From NCBI GenBank assembly GCA_043738095.1, contig JAYSZI010000067.1:87780-151779 (forward strand): a stretch of 64,000 nucleotides of DNA, given 5' to 3'. Below the pieces are notes generated by a model. That model ran no database searches and was not told the origin of the DNA. It saw nothing but the letters and a program-made list of their open reading frames with translations. Numbering within the stretch: position 1 is the first letter of the stretch; each line of letters opens with the position of its first letter. Shown here one piece after another: positions 53,822 through 63,011 of this stretch. The stretch comes from Lysobacter_K sp043738095 (lineage in GTDB: Bacteria > Pseudomonadota > Gammaproteobacteria > Xanthomonadales > Xanthomonadaceae). The position numbers were made by a program, and so were the translations under genes.

Positions 53822-55921
53822 TTAGAACGTGACGCTCCAGCTGTTGATGTAGCCAACGTCGTTAACGGCGTTGTCGTTCACCCGCAGCTTCCAGGTGCCG
53901 TTCAGCACTTCGGTCGACAGGTTGACCGTGTAGGTCGCGTTGACGTCGTTGGCACTGTCGTTGGCGTTGTAGTTCTTCAGTAGGTAGACCGAACCGTCCG
54001 GCGCGACCAGATCGATCTTCAGGTCGCCACGGAACGCATGCACGATCGCGACGTTCACCGAGGCATTGCTTGGGGCGTTGCCCGTGCGGCCGGAGACCGT
54101 GATGGGGCTCTCGACTGTGGCGTTGTCCCTGATCGTGTAGTCGCTGGTGTTGCTGTAGGTCTGCGTCACCGGGCCGGTGCTGTAGCTGCCGGTCAGGCTC
54201 ACGCCCGAGATCGCGCTGTAGGCCTTGACCAGCACGTGGTAGGTGCCGGCCTGCGCGGCCGCGATGTTGCAGGTCTCGGCGTTGGTGCTGCCTTCGGACT
54301 TGCAGTCATTGGCCGTGGTGCTCGGCGCGCTGCCGAACTTGACGTACAGGTCGGCATCGCCGGTGCCGCCGGACGTGACGAACTTCAGGCCGCTTGCGCC
54401 GGCCGGCACCACCAGGGTGTAGCGCAGCTCGGCGCCCGTCGCGCCCGACAGGCCGGTGACCGGCGTGCCGTTGGTCAGCGTGCCGCCGGCTGGCGGCGGC
54501 GGCGGGGGCGGCGCGTCGACCGCATCCACCGCAGCCTTGGCGTTGACGATGCCCGCGCCGATCGGCTTGTCCGGCGGCGACGGGAAAGTACGCGCGGTGT
54601 CCTTCAGCAGGGTTTCGATCTGCGCCGGGGTCTTCGGCGAAGCCCCCGCGGCGGCCTGGATCAGGGCTACCACACCTGCCACGTGCGGCGCCGCCATCGA
54701 GGTGCCGCTGTTAAGCGCATAGCTTTCCGCGCCCTGGGCTTGGGCGCCGCTGTTCATGGTGGACAAAATGCCGGTGCCCGGGGCCGCGATGTCGACCGTT
54801 GCTCCAAAACCGGATGATTGGCTGGCCGACCAGATGGAACGCGCACCCTGGCGGTCGGTCGCTGCGACGGTGATCACGTTGGCGCAGTTGGCCGGATTAA
54901 AATTGGAGGCGTCAATGCCGCTGTTGCCGGCGGCGACCACCACCGTGGTCCCGCGGCCAACCGCGCCGTTGATGGCGTTCTGGGTGGTGATGGCACAAGC
55001 GCTACGGCCACCCAGGCTCATGTTGATGACTTCGGCCGGATTGGCATTGGCCGGCACGCCGTCGACGGCCCCGCCCGAGGCCCAGATGATCCCGTCGGCG
55101 ATGTCCGAGGTCAAACCACCGCACCTGCCGAGCACGCGTACCGGCACGATCTTGGCGCCGCCGGCGACGCCGGCCACACCCTTGCTGTTGTTGCTGACCG
55201 CGCCGACGGTACCGGCCACGTGGGTGCCGTGCCAGCTGGAATTCTTCGACGGCGGGGTGGGCAACGGACCGCAAACGGCATTGGCATACCAGTCGCCCGG
55301 ATCGTTCGGGTTCGCATCGCGCAAGTCGCCATCCTGCGACACGGAGGCATCGGAAATGAAGTCGTAACCGGCGAGGATATTGCCGGCCAAATCGCTATGC
55401 GGGGTGATGCCGGTGTCGATCACGGCGACCACCACGCCGACGCCAGTGGTGGTGTCCCAGGCCTCGTTGGCCTTGATGCCGCCGGTGGCCTCGAAGTAAT
55501 GCCACTGTTCGCCGTATCGGGTGTCGTTGGGCGTCGTCACCGCCTGCAGCATTTCGTCGACCTCGACATATTCGACGTTGGGATCGGCCGCCAGCTGGCG
55601 CATCAGCGATTCGGCTTCGGCGCGGTCGAGCTTGCGCCCGGTCTTCACTGCTTCGGCGCCAATCGCCAGGCGACGCAGGGATTGCAGCGTCACGGCTTTG
55701 CCGCCCACTGCCCGGGCGGCCGCATCGAGCGAGCTCTTCAGCGAAGCCACGCTGGCCCGGGCCTCGCTGCCACTGCGGTACTTGACGATGAAACGGTCGT
55801 GGGTCGGCGCGGACTGCAGGCCGCTGAGGTTCAAGCGCCCGGCGGATGCTGCAGGCGCGGCAAGTATGAGCGCGGTCGCGGCGGCGAGCGCGGAGATACG
55901 GAAGGACGAATTGCTCTTCAC
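53822..55921 (-). CDS. Secreted S8 subtilisin-like serine protease with PPC and P domains
   Basis: Extracellular protease of 699 residues from a GTG start (55921). The signal peptide SFRISALAAATALILAAPAA is followed by an I9-type propeptide (about 32-125, DRFIVKYRSGSEA) and a peptidase S8 domain. The triad is Asp169 (VVAVIDTGI), His231 (SWHGTHVAG) and Ser408 (NSGTSMAAPHVAG). After a Pro-rich linker comes a bacterial pre-peptidase C-terminal (PPC) domain (about 490-590, GDADLYVKFG), then a P/homB-type domain (about 600-699, VNVAIVHAFRGDLKIDLVAP) ending SWSVTF. These C-terminal domains are usually trimmed after type II secretion. It is divergent from the CadC-like regulator. Confidence 0.96.
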   Translation of the reverse strand: MKSNSSFRISALAAATALILAAPAASAGRLNLSGLQSAPTHDRFIVKYRSGSEARASVASLKSSLDAAARAVGGKAVTLQSLRRLAIGAEAVKTGRKLDRAEAESLMRQLAADPNVEYVEVDEMLQAVTTPNDTRYGEQWHYFEATGGIKANEAWDTTTGVGVVVAVIDTGITPHSDLAGNILAGYDFISDASVSQDGDLRDANPNDPGDWYANAVCGPLPTPPSKNSSWHGTHVAGTVGAVSNNSKGVAGVAGGAKIVPVRVLGRCGGLTSDIADGIIWASGGAVDGVPANANPAEVINMSLGGRSACAITTQNAINGAVGRGTTVVVAAGNSGIDASNFNPANCANVITVAATDRQGARSIWSASQSSGFGATVDIAAPGTGILSTMNSGAQAQGAESYALNSGTSMAAPHVAGVVALIQAAAGASPKTPAQIETLLKDTARTFPSPPDKPIGAGIVNAKAAVDAVDAPPPPPPPAGGTLTNGTPVTGLSGATGAELRYTLVVPAGASGLKFVTSGGTGDADLYVKFGSAPSTTANDCKSEGSTNAETCNIAAAQAGTYHVLVKAYSAISGVSLTGSYSTGPVTQTYSNTSDYTIRDNATVESPITVSGRTGNAPSNASVNVAIVHAFRGDLKIDLVAPDGSVYLLKNYNANDSANDVNATYTVNLSTEVLNGTWKLRVNDNAVNDVGYINSWSVTF

Positions 55922-56314
55922 TGGAGTATGACCTCGGTTGAGTGACAACGATTGACCGCATGACGGCCGGCTCTAAGGCGGGTACTGCGCGCAATCCTGC
56001 GGCTCTCGTCCTTGGCTCCTGGACTGCGGTACGTGGTTTAGATGACACCAGCGCGGCAAATCCTCTTACGAGAGATCACTTTTTTCTCACTTGCAGGGAA
56101 ATGTGCGCAGGCGGCAGTCACTACGGGTTATGGCAATGCACACTTGCCCCTCCGCGGGGGCCGACGGCACCCGACGGCCCTCGGATCACCCGCCCCAGGG
56201 CCCACCCTTGCGCGCTTGCTCACCAAGTCGCGCGGGCGGATCATGGCCCCAGCCCCTGCATAGACACCGAGGCAGCCGTTGGGGCGGCGGTCCCGTCGTG
56301 TTCGAGGTACGTCT
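55922..56314. promoter_or_regulatory. Divergent promoter region between the S8 protease and CadC-like regulator
   Basis: 393 bases that must hold promoters for both genes. The part near 56060-56115 is less GC-rich (TTACGAGAGATCACTTTTTTC) and could be the control site. I could not define -35/-10 pairs with confidence and saw no repeat or RNA element. Confidence 0.4.
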
Positions 56315-59236
56315 GTGACAGCGATGCCGAATAGCCCCTGGCCGGCGGATACCCGGTACCTGCAGACCGGCGACCTGCTGGTCGACCTGCGCTATCGGCG
56401 CGTCGCATACCCGGGTGGCGACGTAGAACTGCCGCAGCGCCTATTCGATCTGTTGCTGCTGTTGCTGGCCGAACCCCACACGCTGCACAGCCGCACTGAG
56501 CTGTTCCAGCGCCTGTGGCCGGGCGTGATCGTCGAGGACGCCAACCTGACGCAGAGCATGTGGCTGTTGCGCAAGGCGTTGGGCGACGAGAGCAAGCACT
56601 GGATCCGCACGGTCGCGAAGGGCGGTTACGTGTTCGAGCCGCCGGGGCCGGTCGAGGCATTCGCCCAACGGCCGCCGAGCGCCGGCGCCCCTGGCGCCGA
56701 GCGCCCCCGCCCGGACGTTATCGGTGCCGAGGCGATCCCCGACGACGACGTTGGCCCAGACACTGCGCTCAGCACGGCAGACATCCCAGCGCCGCGCCCA
56801 AATGCGCAGGCGCTCGGGATGGAATCGGCGCGCCCCGCACGATCGCGCAGTTGGAAGGCGTGGGCGTTGGCCGCCAGCCTCGTCGCCGCCATTGGTCTCG
56901 GCGTATTCTGGCAGCGCGGTGAAAAGCCGGAAGCCCTGCCTTCGGCGTCGCTGCAGCCCTTGTCGGTGGTGCTGATCGCTGTCGAGGACAGCAACGCCTC
57001 AACACGTTGGCCCGCCAAGCTGCTGCACGCGTGGCTCGGCTGGAAGCTGGGCAGCCTGCCCGAAGTGACCTTGTTGACCGAGGCGGATTTCGCCGTCCAT
57101 CGCGGGTCGAGCGCTCCGCAGGTGGTGTTCTTGTCCTCCGCCAGTGCCCCGGGGGCTGCCGGGCAGTTCGCGCTGCGTGCGCGCTTCCACGAGGCCGGCA
57201 AGGAGCAGCGGCTGGAGCGCACGGGCCCGGAATCGCAAGTCCCGGAGATGGTCGATGACCTGTCACGCCAGCTGATGGCGCGCCTGCTGCCCAATCGCGC
57301 CGAACCTTGGCCGGCGCTGACCCTGGACGCGCCTGCGGCCCGCCGCTATGCCGATGCGATCGACGCGATCGAGCGACGCGACTCGATGACTGCCGCCGCT
57401 GCGCTGGGCGAGGTCGTGAAGCTCGCGCCGCGCTTCGGCTTGGCCCGCATCCAATTGGCGGACGCGCAGGCGCGCCTGGCCCAAGCGTCATCCGCCATCG
57501 AACAGATGGACGCGGCGCGCGAGCTGCTGCAGCCGGCGCCGGCCGAAGTGACCGAGTGGTTGGACGCACACCGCCTGGCCATCAATCCCGAAGCCGACCA
57601 ACAAGCCGTGACGGCGTTCGCCAAGCTCACGGCACGCTATCCCGACAAGACGACTTACGCTCTTGAATATGCCAGCCGGCTTGTAGCGACGGGCCAGCCG
57701 CAACAGGCACTGAAACTGCTGTCGACCCCGGGCTGGGATCGCGAGCCGATGGGCACGCGCATCGCCCGACTGATCGCCTTGACCGAGGTCCATCATGCGC
57801 TCGGCGATCCGGAGCGCATGCGCCAGAACGCGCGCGCCGCCGAACGCCTGGCCCGCGATGCCGGCAGCGGCTGGGAACTGGAACTTGGCGCGGCGCAGCT
57901 GCAGGCAGCCATCGCCGACACCTCTCAATACAAAGATCGCGCCGGTACCCAGGCGTATGAGCAAGCAGCCAAGCAGCTCGAGCTGGCAGGCAACCACACG
58001 CTGGCGCTGTATGCCCGCTTTCTCGCCGAGACCGCCGGTCCCCCAGCGAGCGGCCCCAACCCGCGTACGGACGCGCTGTTGGTAGAGGCGCGCAGGGGCG
58101 GTCACCGCAGCCTCGAAATTCAAATCCTGGCCAACTCCGCGTATCAGTACTACCGCGTCGGGGACCTGGTCACCTATCGTCGGCGCTTGGAGGAAGCGCT
58201 CGTCGCGGCGCAGGCCGCCGGCAATACCAAGGCCCGCAACCAACTCACCATCCTATTGCTGGTCGAGGACATCGCTGGCGCCCGCTTCGACCAGGCGGAC
58301 AGGCGCTTGCAGCGCTTGCGCGCACTGAAATTCCAAGGCCTCTCAGCCGTGGCTCTGGGCCAGCTCGGTGCTTCACTCGATGCATTCCGCGGGAACTACG
58401 CGCGTTCGGTGCGAACGCTGGATCGCGCCGACCGCCAGCTGGCCGCGCTGCAACCGGGGTCGGCACCGACGGAGCCGCAAGCGCGCCTGGCCTGCGTGCG
58501 GGCCGGTTCGCGCCTGCCGCTGGGCGATTTGGCCGGCGCGCGTACCGACTTGAAACGCTGCGCCGCCTCCGGCAATCCGGCCACCCAACTATTGGCGATG
58601 CTGGGCCGGGCCCATACCGAGTTGCTCGCCGGTGATCGCGCCGAGGCCAAAACGCTGCTGGGTCGCGCGCAGACGATCCTGCCCACCATGCCCGATGGCC
58701 CCGAGCGCTGGGAGGAAACGCTCAGCGCGGCCATGCTGCTGACCCGCATCGGCGACCCGGTCGAATCGGACCGGCTGTACACGCGGGTCCTGCCGCTGTC
58801 CCGTGCCATCGGATACCAGTGGTTCGTCGCCAGCGCCGAGACCGGCCTGGCTGAAAACGCCGCCGCCCGCGGCGACTGGGCAGGTAGCCGGGCACACGCT
58901 GCGGCCGCGAGGCGAGTCCTGCCAGCGGATGCCTGGTCGCTGACCTACCGTCTGGCAATCGTCGACATCGCCGCGGCCCTAGGCAGCGGCGATCGGGCGC
59001 GCGCCGTGTCCCTCGCCTCGGAAGTCCATGTCGCGGCGCACCGCCTGGACGACAAGGTCGCCCAGATCGAGATCCACAACCTGATACCGCTGGGCTTCAT
59101 CCCCGATGATTGCAGCCAAGTCCGCCGCGATGCCGTGGTGGCTAGCACTGGCCTGCGTGGCGCGACGGTGGACTGGATGGCCGGTTTGCGCACCGACCCT
59201 ATGGCAAAGATGACGCTGGACGCGAAGGTGAGATGA
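56315..59236 (+). CDS. CadC-like membrane-bound winged-helix regulator with large periplasmic TPR-like domain
   Basis: A 973-residue one-component regulator. GTG at 56315 is preferred because GAGG sits seven bases before it (an ATG three codons later is possible). Residues about 10-110 form an OmpR/PhoB-type winged helix (VELPQRLFDLLLLLLAEPHT, DANLTQSMWLLRKALGDE, WIRTVAKGGYVFEPP). An acidic/Pro-rich linker leads to one TM helix (about 183-200, WALAASLVAAIGLGVFW). The remaining ~770 residues are Ala/Leu/Arg-rich helical repeats of TPR type. The layout matches CadC/ToxR-like sensors; divergence from the S8 protease suggests that gene as target (inference). Confidence 0.9.
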   Translation: MTAMPNSPWPADTRYLQTGDLLVDLRYRRVAYPGGDVELPQRLFDLLLLLLAEPHTLHSRTELFQRLWPGVIVEDANLTQSMWLLRKALGDESKHWIRTVAKGGYVFEPPGPVEAFAQRPPSAGAPGAERPRPDVIGAEAIPDDDVGPDTALSTADIPAPRPNAQALGMESARPARSRSWKAWALAASLVAAIGLGVFWQRGEKPEALPSASLQPLSVVLIAVEDSNASTRWPAKLLHAWLGWKLGSLPEVTLLTEADFAVHRGSSAPQVVFLSSASAPGAAGQFALRARFHEAGKEQRLERTGPESQVPEMVDDLSRQLMARLLPNRAEPWPALTLDAPAARRYADAIDAIERRDSMTAAAALGEVVKLAPRFGLARIQLADAQARLAQASSAIEQMDAARELLQPAPAEVTEWLDAHRLAINPEADQQAVTAFAKLTARYPDKTTYALEYASRLVATGQPQQALKLLSTPGWDREPMGTRIARLIALTEVHHALGDPERMRQNARAAERLARDAGSGWELELGAAQLQAAIADTSQYKDRAGTQAYEQAAKQLELAGNHTLALYARFLAETAGPPASGPNPRTDALLVEARRGGHRSLEIQILANSAYQYYRVGDLVTYRRRLEEALVAAQAAGNTKARNQLTILLLVEDIAGARFDQADRRLQRLRALKFQGLSAVALGQLGASLDAFRGNYARSVRTLDRADRQLAALQPGSAPTEPQARLACVRAGSRLPLGDLAGARTDLKRCAASGNPATQLLAMLGRAHTELLAGDRAEAKTLLGRAQTILPTMPDGPERWEETLSAAMLLTRIGDPVESDRLYTRVLPLSRAIGYQWFVASAETGLAENAAARGDWAGSRAHAAAARRVLPADAWSLTYRLAIVDIAAALGSGDRARAVSLASEVHVAAHRLDDKVAQIEIHNLIPLGFIPDDCSQVRRDAVVASTGLRGATVDWMAGLRTDPMAKMTLDAKVR

Positions 59237-59454
59237 GGCGAGCGCCGTGCACCGCACGGGTGCCACACGAATGCGCTGGCGCGTCAGCGGAACTGAGCGT
59301 CGTATAAGAGCAGAACGACGCGGTGTCGTCGCCGCGGCCGCGCAGCAAGGCAAATAATTCGCCCGAGTGCCGGCGACCCATCGGGGTTCACGCGCTCACT
59401 GGCCAGCGGCGCGCGCTTGCGCCATCGTCGAAGCCCCTTTTTAAGAGAGCCGCC

Positions 59455-59910
59455 GTGATCGAACGTCCCGACTATCGCGCCATGCTAGAGGTAGCAATCG
59501 GGGAGGCCCGCCAAGGTCTGGCCGAAGGCGGCATCCCGATCGGTGCGGCGCTGTTCCATGACGATGGCCGCCTGCTCGGTTGCGGCCACAACCGTCGCAT
59601 CCAGGAGAACGACCCGTCGGTGCACGGTGAGACCGACGCGTTCCGCAAGGCCGGCCGCCAGCGTCGCTATCGCGACACGATCATGGTCACCACACTCGCG
59701 CCGTGTTGGTACTGCAGCGGTCTGGTGCGACAGTTCAACATCGGCACCGTCGTAGTCGGCGAATCGGTGAACTTCGCCGGCGGCCTCGACTGGCTGCGCG
59801 AGAGCGGGGTCACAGTGATCGACCTCGCCGATGGCGAGTGCATCGACATGCTCGGCGGTTACATCGCCGCCAATCCCGAGGTGTGGAACGAGGATATCGG
59901 CGAGGAGTGA
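59455..59910 (+). CDS. Cytosine deaminase, yeast (FCY1) type
   Basis: Zinc-dependent nucleobase deaminase of 151 residues, the size of yeast cytosine deaminase, unlike bacterial TIM-barrel CodA. The zinc and proton-shuttle motif HGETDA gives His57 and Glu59; PCWYCSG gives Cys84 and Cys87. The substrate loop NRRIQENDPSVH also fits the FCY1 type. A GTG start at 59455 is chosen for the AAGAGAG about seven bases before it. It stands alone, 219 bases after the regulator gene. Confidence 0.9.
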   Translation: MIERPDYRAMLEVAIGEARQGLAEGGIPIGAALFHDDGRLLGCGHNRRIQENDPSVHGETDAFRKAGRQRRYRDTIMVTTLAPCWYCSGLVRQFNIGTVVVGESVNFAGGLDWLRESGVTVIDLADGECIDMLGGYIAANPEVWNEDIGEE

Positions 59911-59938
59911 AGCATCGGCCGACAGACACGTTCAGCGA

Positions 59939-60535
59939 TCAGCTTCCGCGCATCTCGTCCTGCAGCCGGCGCAGACGCACCAGTCGCGCTTGGGTGCGGC
60001 GGCCGAGCCACCAGGCCCAAACGCCGGAGCCAATGCAGACCAATCCGACGGCCACCATCGAAGGGACGATCCCGCGCATGGTGAGATCGTCGGTGGGCGC
60101 CACCGGCGCCAATATCGCGAAGGCGTAAAGCGCGAGCACCATCGCCAGCGCGACCCAGATACTGACCCGCCAGTACAGCAGCGAGGTCCGCGCGCGGGCG
60201 ATCTCCAGCTCGACCATCGCCAGCGCCCCCAGGCCGCTGTCGCTCACCTGTCGGCGCCGGATCCACAACGACCATCCCTGGAAGCCGCACACGATCACCA
60301 GCAGGCAGATGATCAGGGCCGAAGCCGAGCCCGCGCGGCCCGAACCTAACGCCCACACGCCCAGGCCCATGGCCAGCGCAAAACCGACCAGGTCATTCAG
60401 CAGCGCCAAGCGCAACCGGCGCCCGCGCCGGCGGACCTCGTCGCGCAAGGCCTCGACATCGACCGCGCTGACAGCCTGCTCGCGCCAGTCATTGCCCAGC
60501 GCCGCCCAATCGTCCTGCGGCTCTTGACCGGTCAT
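59939..60535 (-). CDS. Membrane protein paired with an ECF sigma factor, candidate anti-sigma factor
   Basis: A 198-residue protein: about 45 N-terminal cytoplasmic residues (DDWAALGNDWREQAVSAVDV, then a basic stretch), then four hydrophobic helices in two pairs and a basic C-terminal tail. No zinc-binding anti-sigma HxxxCxxC motif is seen. Its start overlaps the sigma gene by four bases (ATGA), the classic layout of a sigma/anti-sigma pair. Similar four-helix partners occur beside ECF genes in Xanthomonadales. The anti-sigma role is inferred. Confidence 0.82.
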   Translation of the reverse strand: MTGQEPQDDWAALGNDWREQAVSAVDVEALRDEVRRRGRRLRLALLNDLVGFALAMGLGVWALGSGRAGSASALIICLLVIVCGFQGWSLWIRRRQVSDSGLGALAMVELEIARARTSLLYWRVSIWVALAMVLALYAFAILAPVAPTDDLTMRGIVPSMVAVGLVCIGSGVWAWWLGRRTQARLVRLRRLQDEMRGS

Positions 60536-61026
60536 GCCGCTGCTCCCATCTGCTCGCGCAGTTGCTTGCGCGCGCGACTCAGGCGCTGCGCGACGGTGTT
60601 CTCCTCGAGCCCCAGCGTTTGCGCGATCTCACGCTGAGAAAACCCCTCCAGCCCCAGCACCACGACTTGCCGATAGCGCAGCGGCAGCGCCTGCACCGCG
60701 CCGAGCAGACCGGCGCGGCGCTGTTGCACTTCGGTGTGGCGCAATGGATCGGCGACCGGATCGGGGTGCTGGTCGTCGAGTTCATCCTCCACGCGCCGAT
60801 GTTTGGTCAGATGATCGATCGCGCGGTTGTGGGCGACCCGCGCCGCGAATGTGCGCAGCGAGGCGTCGCCACGCCAACTCGGCAGCGCTTTCCACAGTGC
60901 AAGACTGATTTCCTGCAGCAGGTCCTGCCGCCGGGCCGGTTCGGATTCATAGCTGCCGGCGATGCGCGCCAGCATGGGGCCGTGCTCACGCAGGAGCGTT
61001 TCAATCTGGGGCAACGCGACGTTCAT
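60532..61026 (-). CDS. RNA polymerase sigma-70 factor, ECF subfamily
   Basis: A 164-residue sigma factor from the ATG at 61026 (MNVALPQIETLLREHG); ATGs at 61131 and 61158 would add residues without family features. Region 2 spans about 15-80 (RRQDLLQEISLALWKALPSW with the core-binding DLLQEI, then AHNRAIDHL). Region 4 spans about 105-160 (QALPLRYRQVVVLGLEGFSQ, REIAQTLGLEENTVAQRLSR). It overlaps its membrane partner, which probably holds it inactive. The signal is unknown. Confidence 0.9.
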   Translation of the reverse strand: MNVALPQIETLLREHGPMLARIAGSYESEPARRQDLLQEISLALWKALPSWRGDASLRTFAARVAHNRAIDHLTKHRRVEDELDDQHPDPVADPLRHTEVQQRRAGLLGAVQALPLRYRQVVVLGLEGFSQREIAQTLGLEENTVAQRLSRARKQLREQMGAAA

Positions 61027-61454
61027 GGGTGGCTGCGCGGCTCCATCTACATCGACGGCGAGGTTGCCCTGCCGCGCTGCAGCGAGCAAGGACGATTGGG
61101 AGGGAAAAGCGGGTGATGCAGCGGTGCGCATGTAACGGTGGTCCAGGATCCGAATCATCGGGCTTGGATTAGTAGGCGGGTCGCGGAAGAAATACCTGAC
61201 AGGCTCGATTGGTGCGCGCCCTCAATCTGGCTTGACCACCCTAAGCCAGAAGGTCCCCGGCACGCTGAGGAACAACGCGGGCCAGCCGAGCCAGAACCAC
61301 CAGCGCATGGCGCGGTGATAACCCGCGGGAGTGCAGCCGCATCCGGGGGCTCTGGCATCCCCGATGCAATCGAGAGCCCCGGATTTCGCCTCTGATCACG
61401 CCCGGGCTACGACGACTGGATTTTCATGGCGGGACGAGCGACTGTGGCCGCCGG
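61027..61454. other. Gap between the ECF sigma gene and hslU
   Basis: About 430 bases. It must contain the sigma-factor promoter and the end of the hslVU transcript. The only possible gene is a short minus-strand frame at 61222-61308, listed separately. No terminator with a convincing U-run was seen. Confidence 0.45.
61222..61308 (-). CDS. Possible 28-residue small membrane protein
   Basis: A short frame beginning MRWWFWLGWPALFLSVPGTF and ending VVKPD: one strongly hydrophobic, Trp-rich segment with a charged tail, the composition of known bacterial small membrane proteins. There is no clear Shine-Dalgarno, and such a frame can arise by chance in GC-rich DNA. Kept as a weak candidate. Confidence 0.25.
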   Translation of the reverse strand: MRWWFWLGWPALFLSVPGTFWLRVVKPD

Positions 61455-62849
61455 CTACAGGATGTATCGGCTCAAATCCGGGTCCTGCACCAGCTCGCCC
61501 AGGTGCGCATCGACGTAGGTGCGGTCAATGCTGACAGCTTGGCCGCCGCGATCTGGCGCCTCGTAGCTCAGCGTGTCGAGCAGGCGTTCGAGCACGGTGT
61601 GCAGGCGGCGCGCGCCGATGTTCTCCTGGCGCTCGTTGACCGTCGCGGCGATCTCGGCCAGGCGTTCGACCGCGCTTGGGGTGAAGTCCAAGGTCACGCC
61701 CTCGGTCTTGAGCAGCTCGACATACTGGGTGATCAGCGCCGCCTTCGGCTCAGTGAGGATGCGGACGAAATCATCCTTGCTCAACGCCGCCAGTTCGACC
61801 CGGATCGGGAAGCGGCCCTGCAGTTCGGGAATCAAATCGCTCGGTTTGGCTAGGTGGAATGCGCCCGATGCGATGAACAAAATGTGGTCGGTCTTGACCG
61901 ATCCGTACTTGGTGCTGACGGTCGAGCCCTCTACCAGAGGCAACAGATCGCGCTGCACGCCTTCGCGACTGACATCACCGCCGCCGACGTTTTCTCCGCG
62001 CTTGGCGACCTTGTCGATTTCGTCGATGAAGACGATGCCGTGCTGCTCGCAGGCCTCGATCGCTGCCTCGCGCACTTCGTCTTCGTTGACAAGCTTGCCG
62101 GCCTCTTCTTCCACCAGCAGGGTGCGCGCGCTCTTGATCGCAAGGGTCTTCTTATGGGTCTTGTTACCGGAGACCTGCGAGAACATCTGCCGCAGCTGCT
62201 GGCCCATTTCCTCCATGCCCGGCGGCGCCATGATGTCGACGCCGACGCTGACTGCGGTCTCGATGTCGATCTCGCGTTCGTCGAGCACGCCGCTGCGCAA
62301 CTGTTTGCGCAGTTTCACTCGCGTCTCGTTGGCTTCGACCGAGTTGTGTTGCGCTGAGGGTTCGTCCTTGGTCTCATCGCCGGCAAAACCGAACACGGTG
62401 TTGACCGCGCGTCGCGGCAGCAACGCATCGAGGATGCGCTCCTCGGCGCGTGCTTCGGCGGCGGTGCGCACGCGCTGCTTGGCCTGCTCGCGGTACAGCT
62501 TGACCGCGGTGTCGGCGAGGTCGCGGATGATCTGCTCGACATCCTTGCCGACGTAGCCGACCTCGGTAAAACGCGTGGCCTCTACTTTCACAAATGGCGC
62601 GTTGACCAGCGTCGCCAGGCGGCGCGCGATCTCAGTCTTGCCGACGCCGGTCGGGCCGATCATCAGAATGTTCTTCGGCATCACCTCGTCGCGCAGCTCG
62701 GGATCGAGCTGCATGCGCCGCCAACGGTTGCGCAAGGCGATCGCGACCGCGCGCTTGGCCGCGTGCTGGCCAATGATGTGGCGGTCAAGTTCCTGCACGA
62801 CCTCGCGCGGGGTCATGGTGGCGGGGCTGGTGTCAGGTTGATTCGGCAT
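61455..62849 (-). CDS. hslU: ATP-dependent protease ATPase subunit HslU
   Basis: AAA+ unfoldase of 464 residues from the ATG at 62849. Walker A is IGPTGVGKTEIARRLA, Walker B IVFIDEIDKVAKRGE; the pore loop GYVGKDVE and the C-terminal docking end LSRYIL (which inserts into HslV pockets) are intact. The I domain lies at about 110-240. It feeds substrates into the HslV peptidase, encoded 162 bases upstream. Frame upstream of 62849 is shadow of the repeat-bearing intergenic DNA. Confidence 0.97.
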   Translation of the reverse strand: MPNQPDTSPATMTPREVVQELDRHIIGQHAAKRAVAIALRNRWRRMQLDPELRDEVMPKNILMIGPTGVGKTEIARRLATLVNAPFVKVEATRFTEVGYVGKDVEQIIRDLADTAVKLYREQAKQRVRTAAEARAEERILDALLPRRAVNTVFGFAGDETKDEPSAQHNSVEANETRVKLRKQLRSGVLDEREIDIETAVSVGVDIMAPPGMEEMGQQLRQMFSQVSGNKTHKKTLAIKSARTLLVEEEAGKLVNEDEVREAAIEACEQHGIVFIDEIDKVAKRGENVGGGDVSREGVQRDLLPLVEGSTVSTKYGSVKTDHILFIASGAFHLAKPSDLIPELQGRFPIRVELAALSKDDFVRILTEPKAALITQYVELLKTEGVTLDFTPSAVERLAEIAATVNERQENIGARRLHTVLERLLDTLSYEAPDRGGQAVSIDRTYVDAHLGELVQDPDLSRYIL

Positions 62850-62887
62850 GGGGGGGTTCGCTTGTTGGATCAGCACGAAACGGGGGG

Positions 62888-63000
62888 GTTGATCGTCCAG
62901 CGCACTCTGGAATCCACTTTGATTGCGCCCGAAAAACTGCTGTTGGCGGCAGGGGCGAAACAGCGAAGCCAAAGTCAGGTTGGATTGCAGCGTTCGCGGG
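62888..63000. repeat. Decayed dispersed repeat between hslV and hslU
   Basis: On the minus strand this gap reads ACCCGCGAACGCTGCAATCC, then CTTTGGCTTCG, and further on CAATCAAAGTGGATTCC. The first part matches the left end of the repeat upstream of dacA (CCTGCGAACGCAGGAAT with CTTTGGCTTTTG) with several changes, so both are probably old copies of one family. It lengthens the hslV-hslU spacer to 162 bases. Confidence 0.4.
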
Positions 63001-63011
63001 TATCGACGGCG

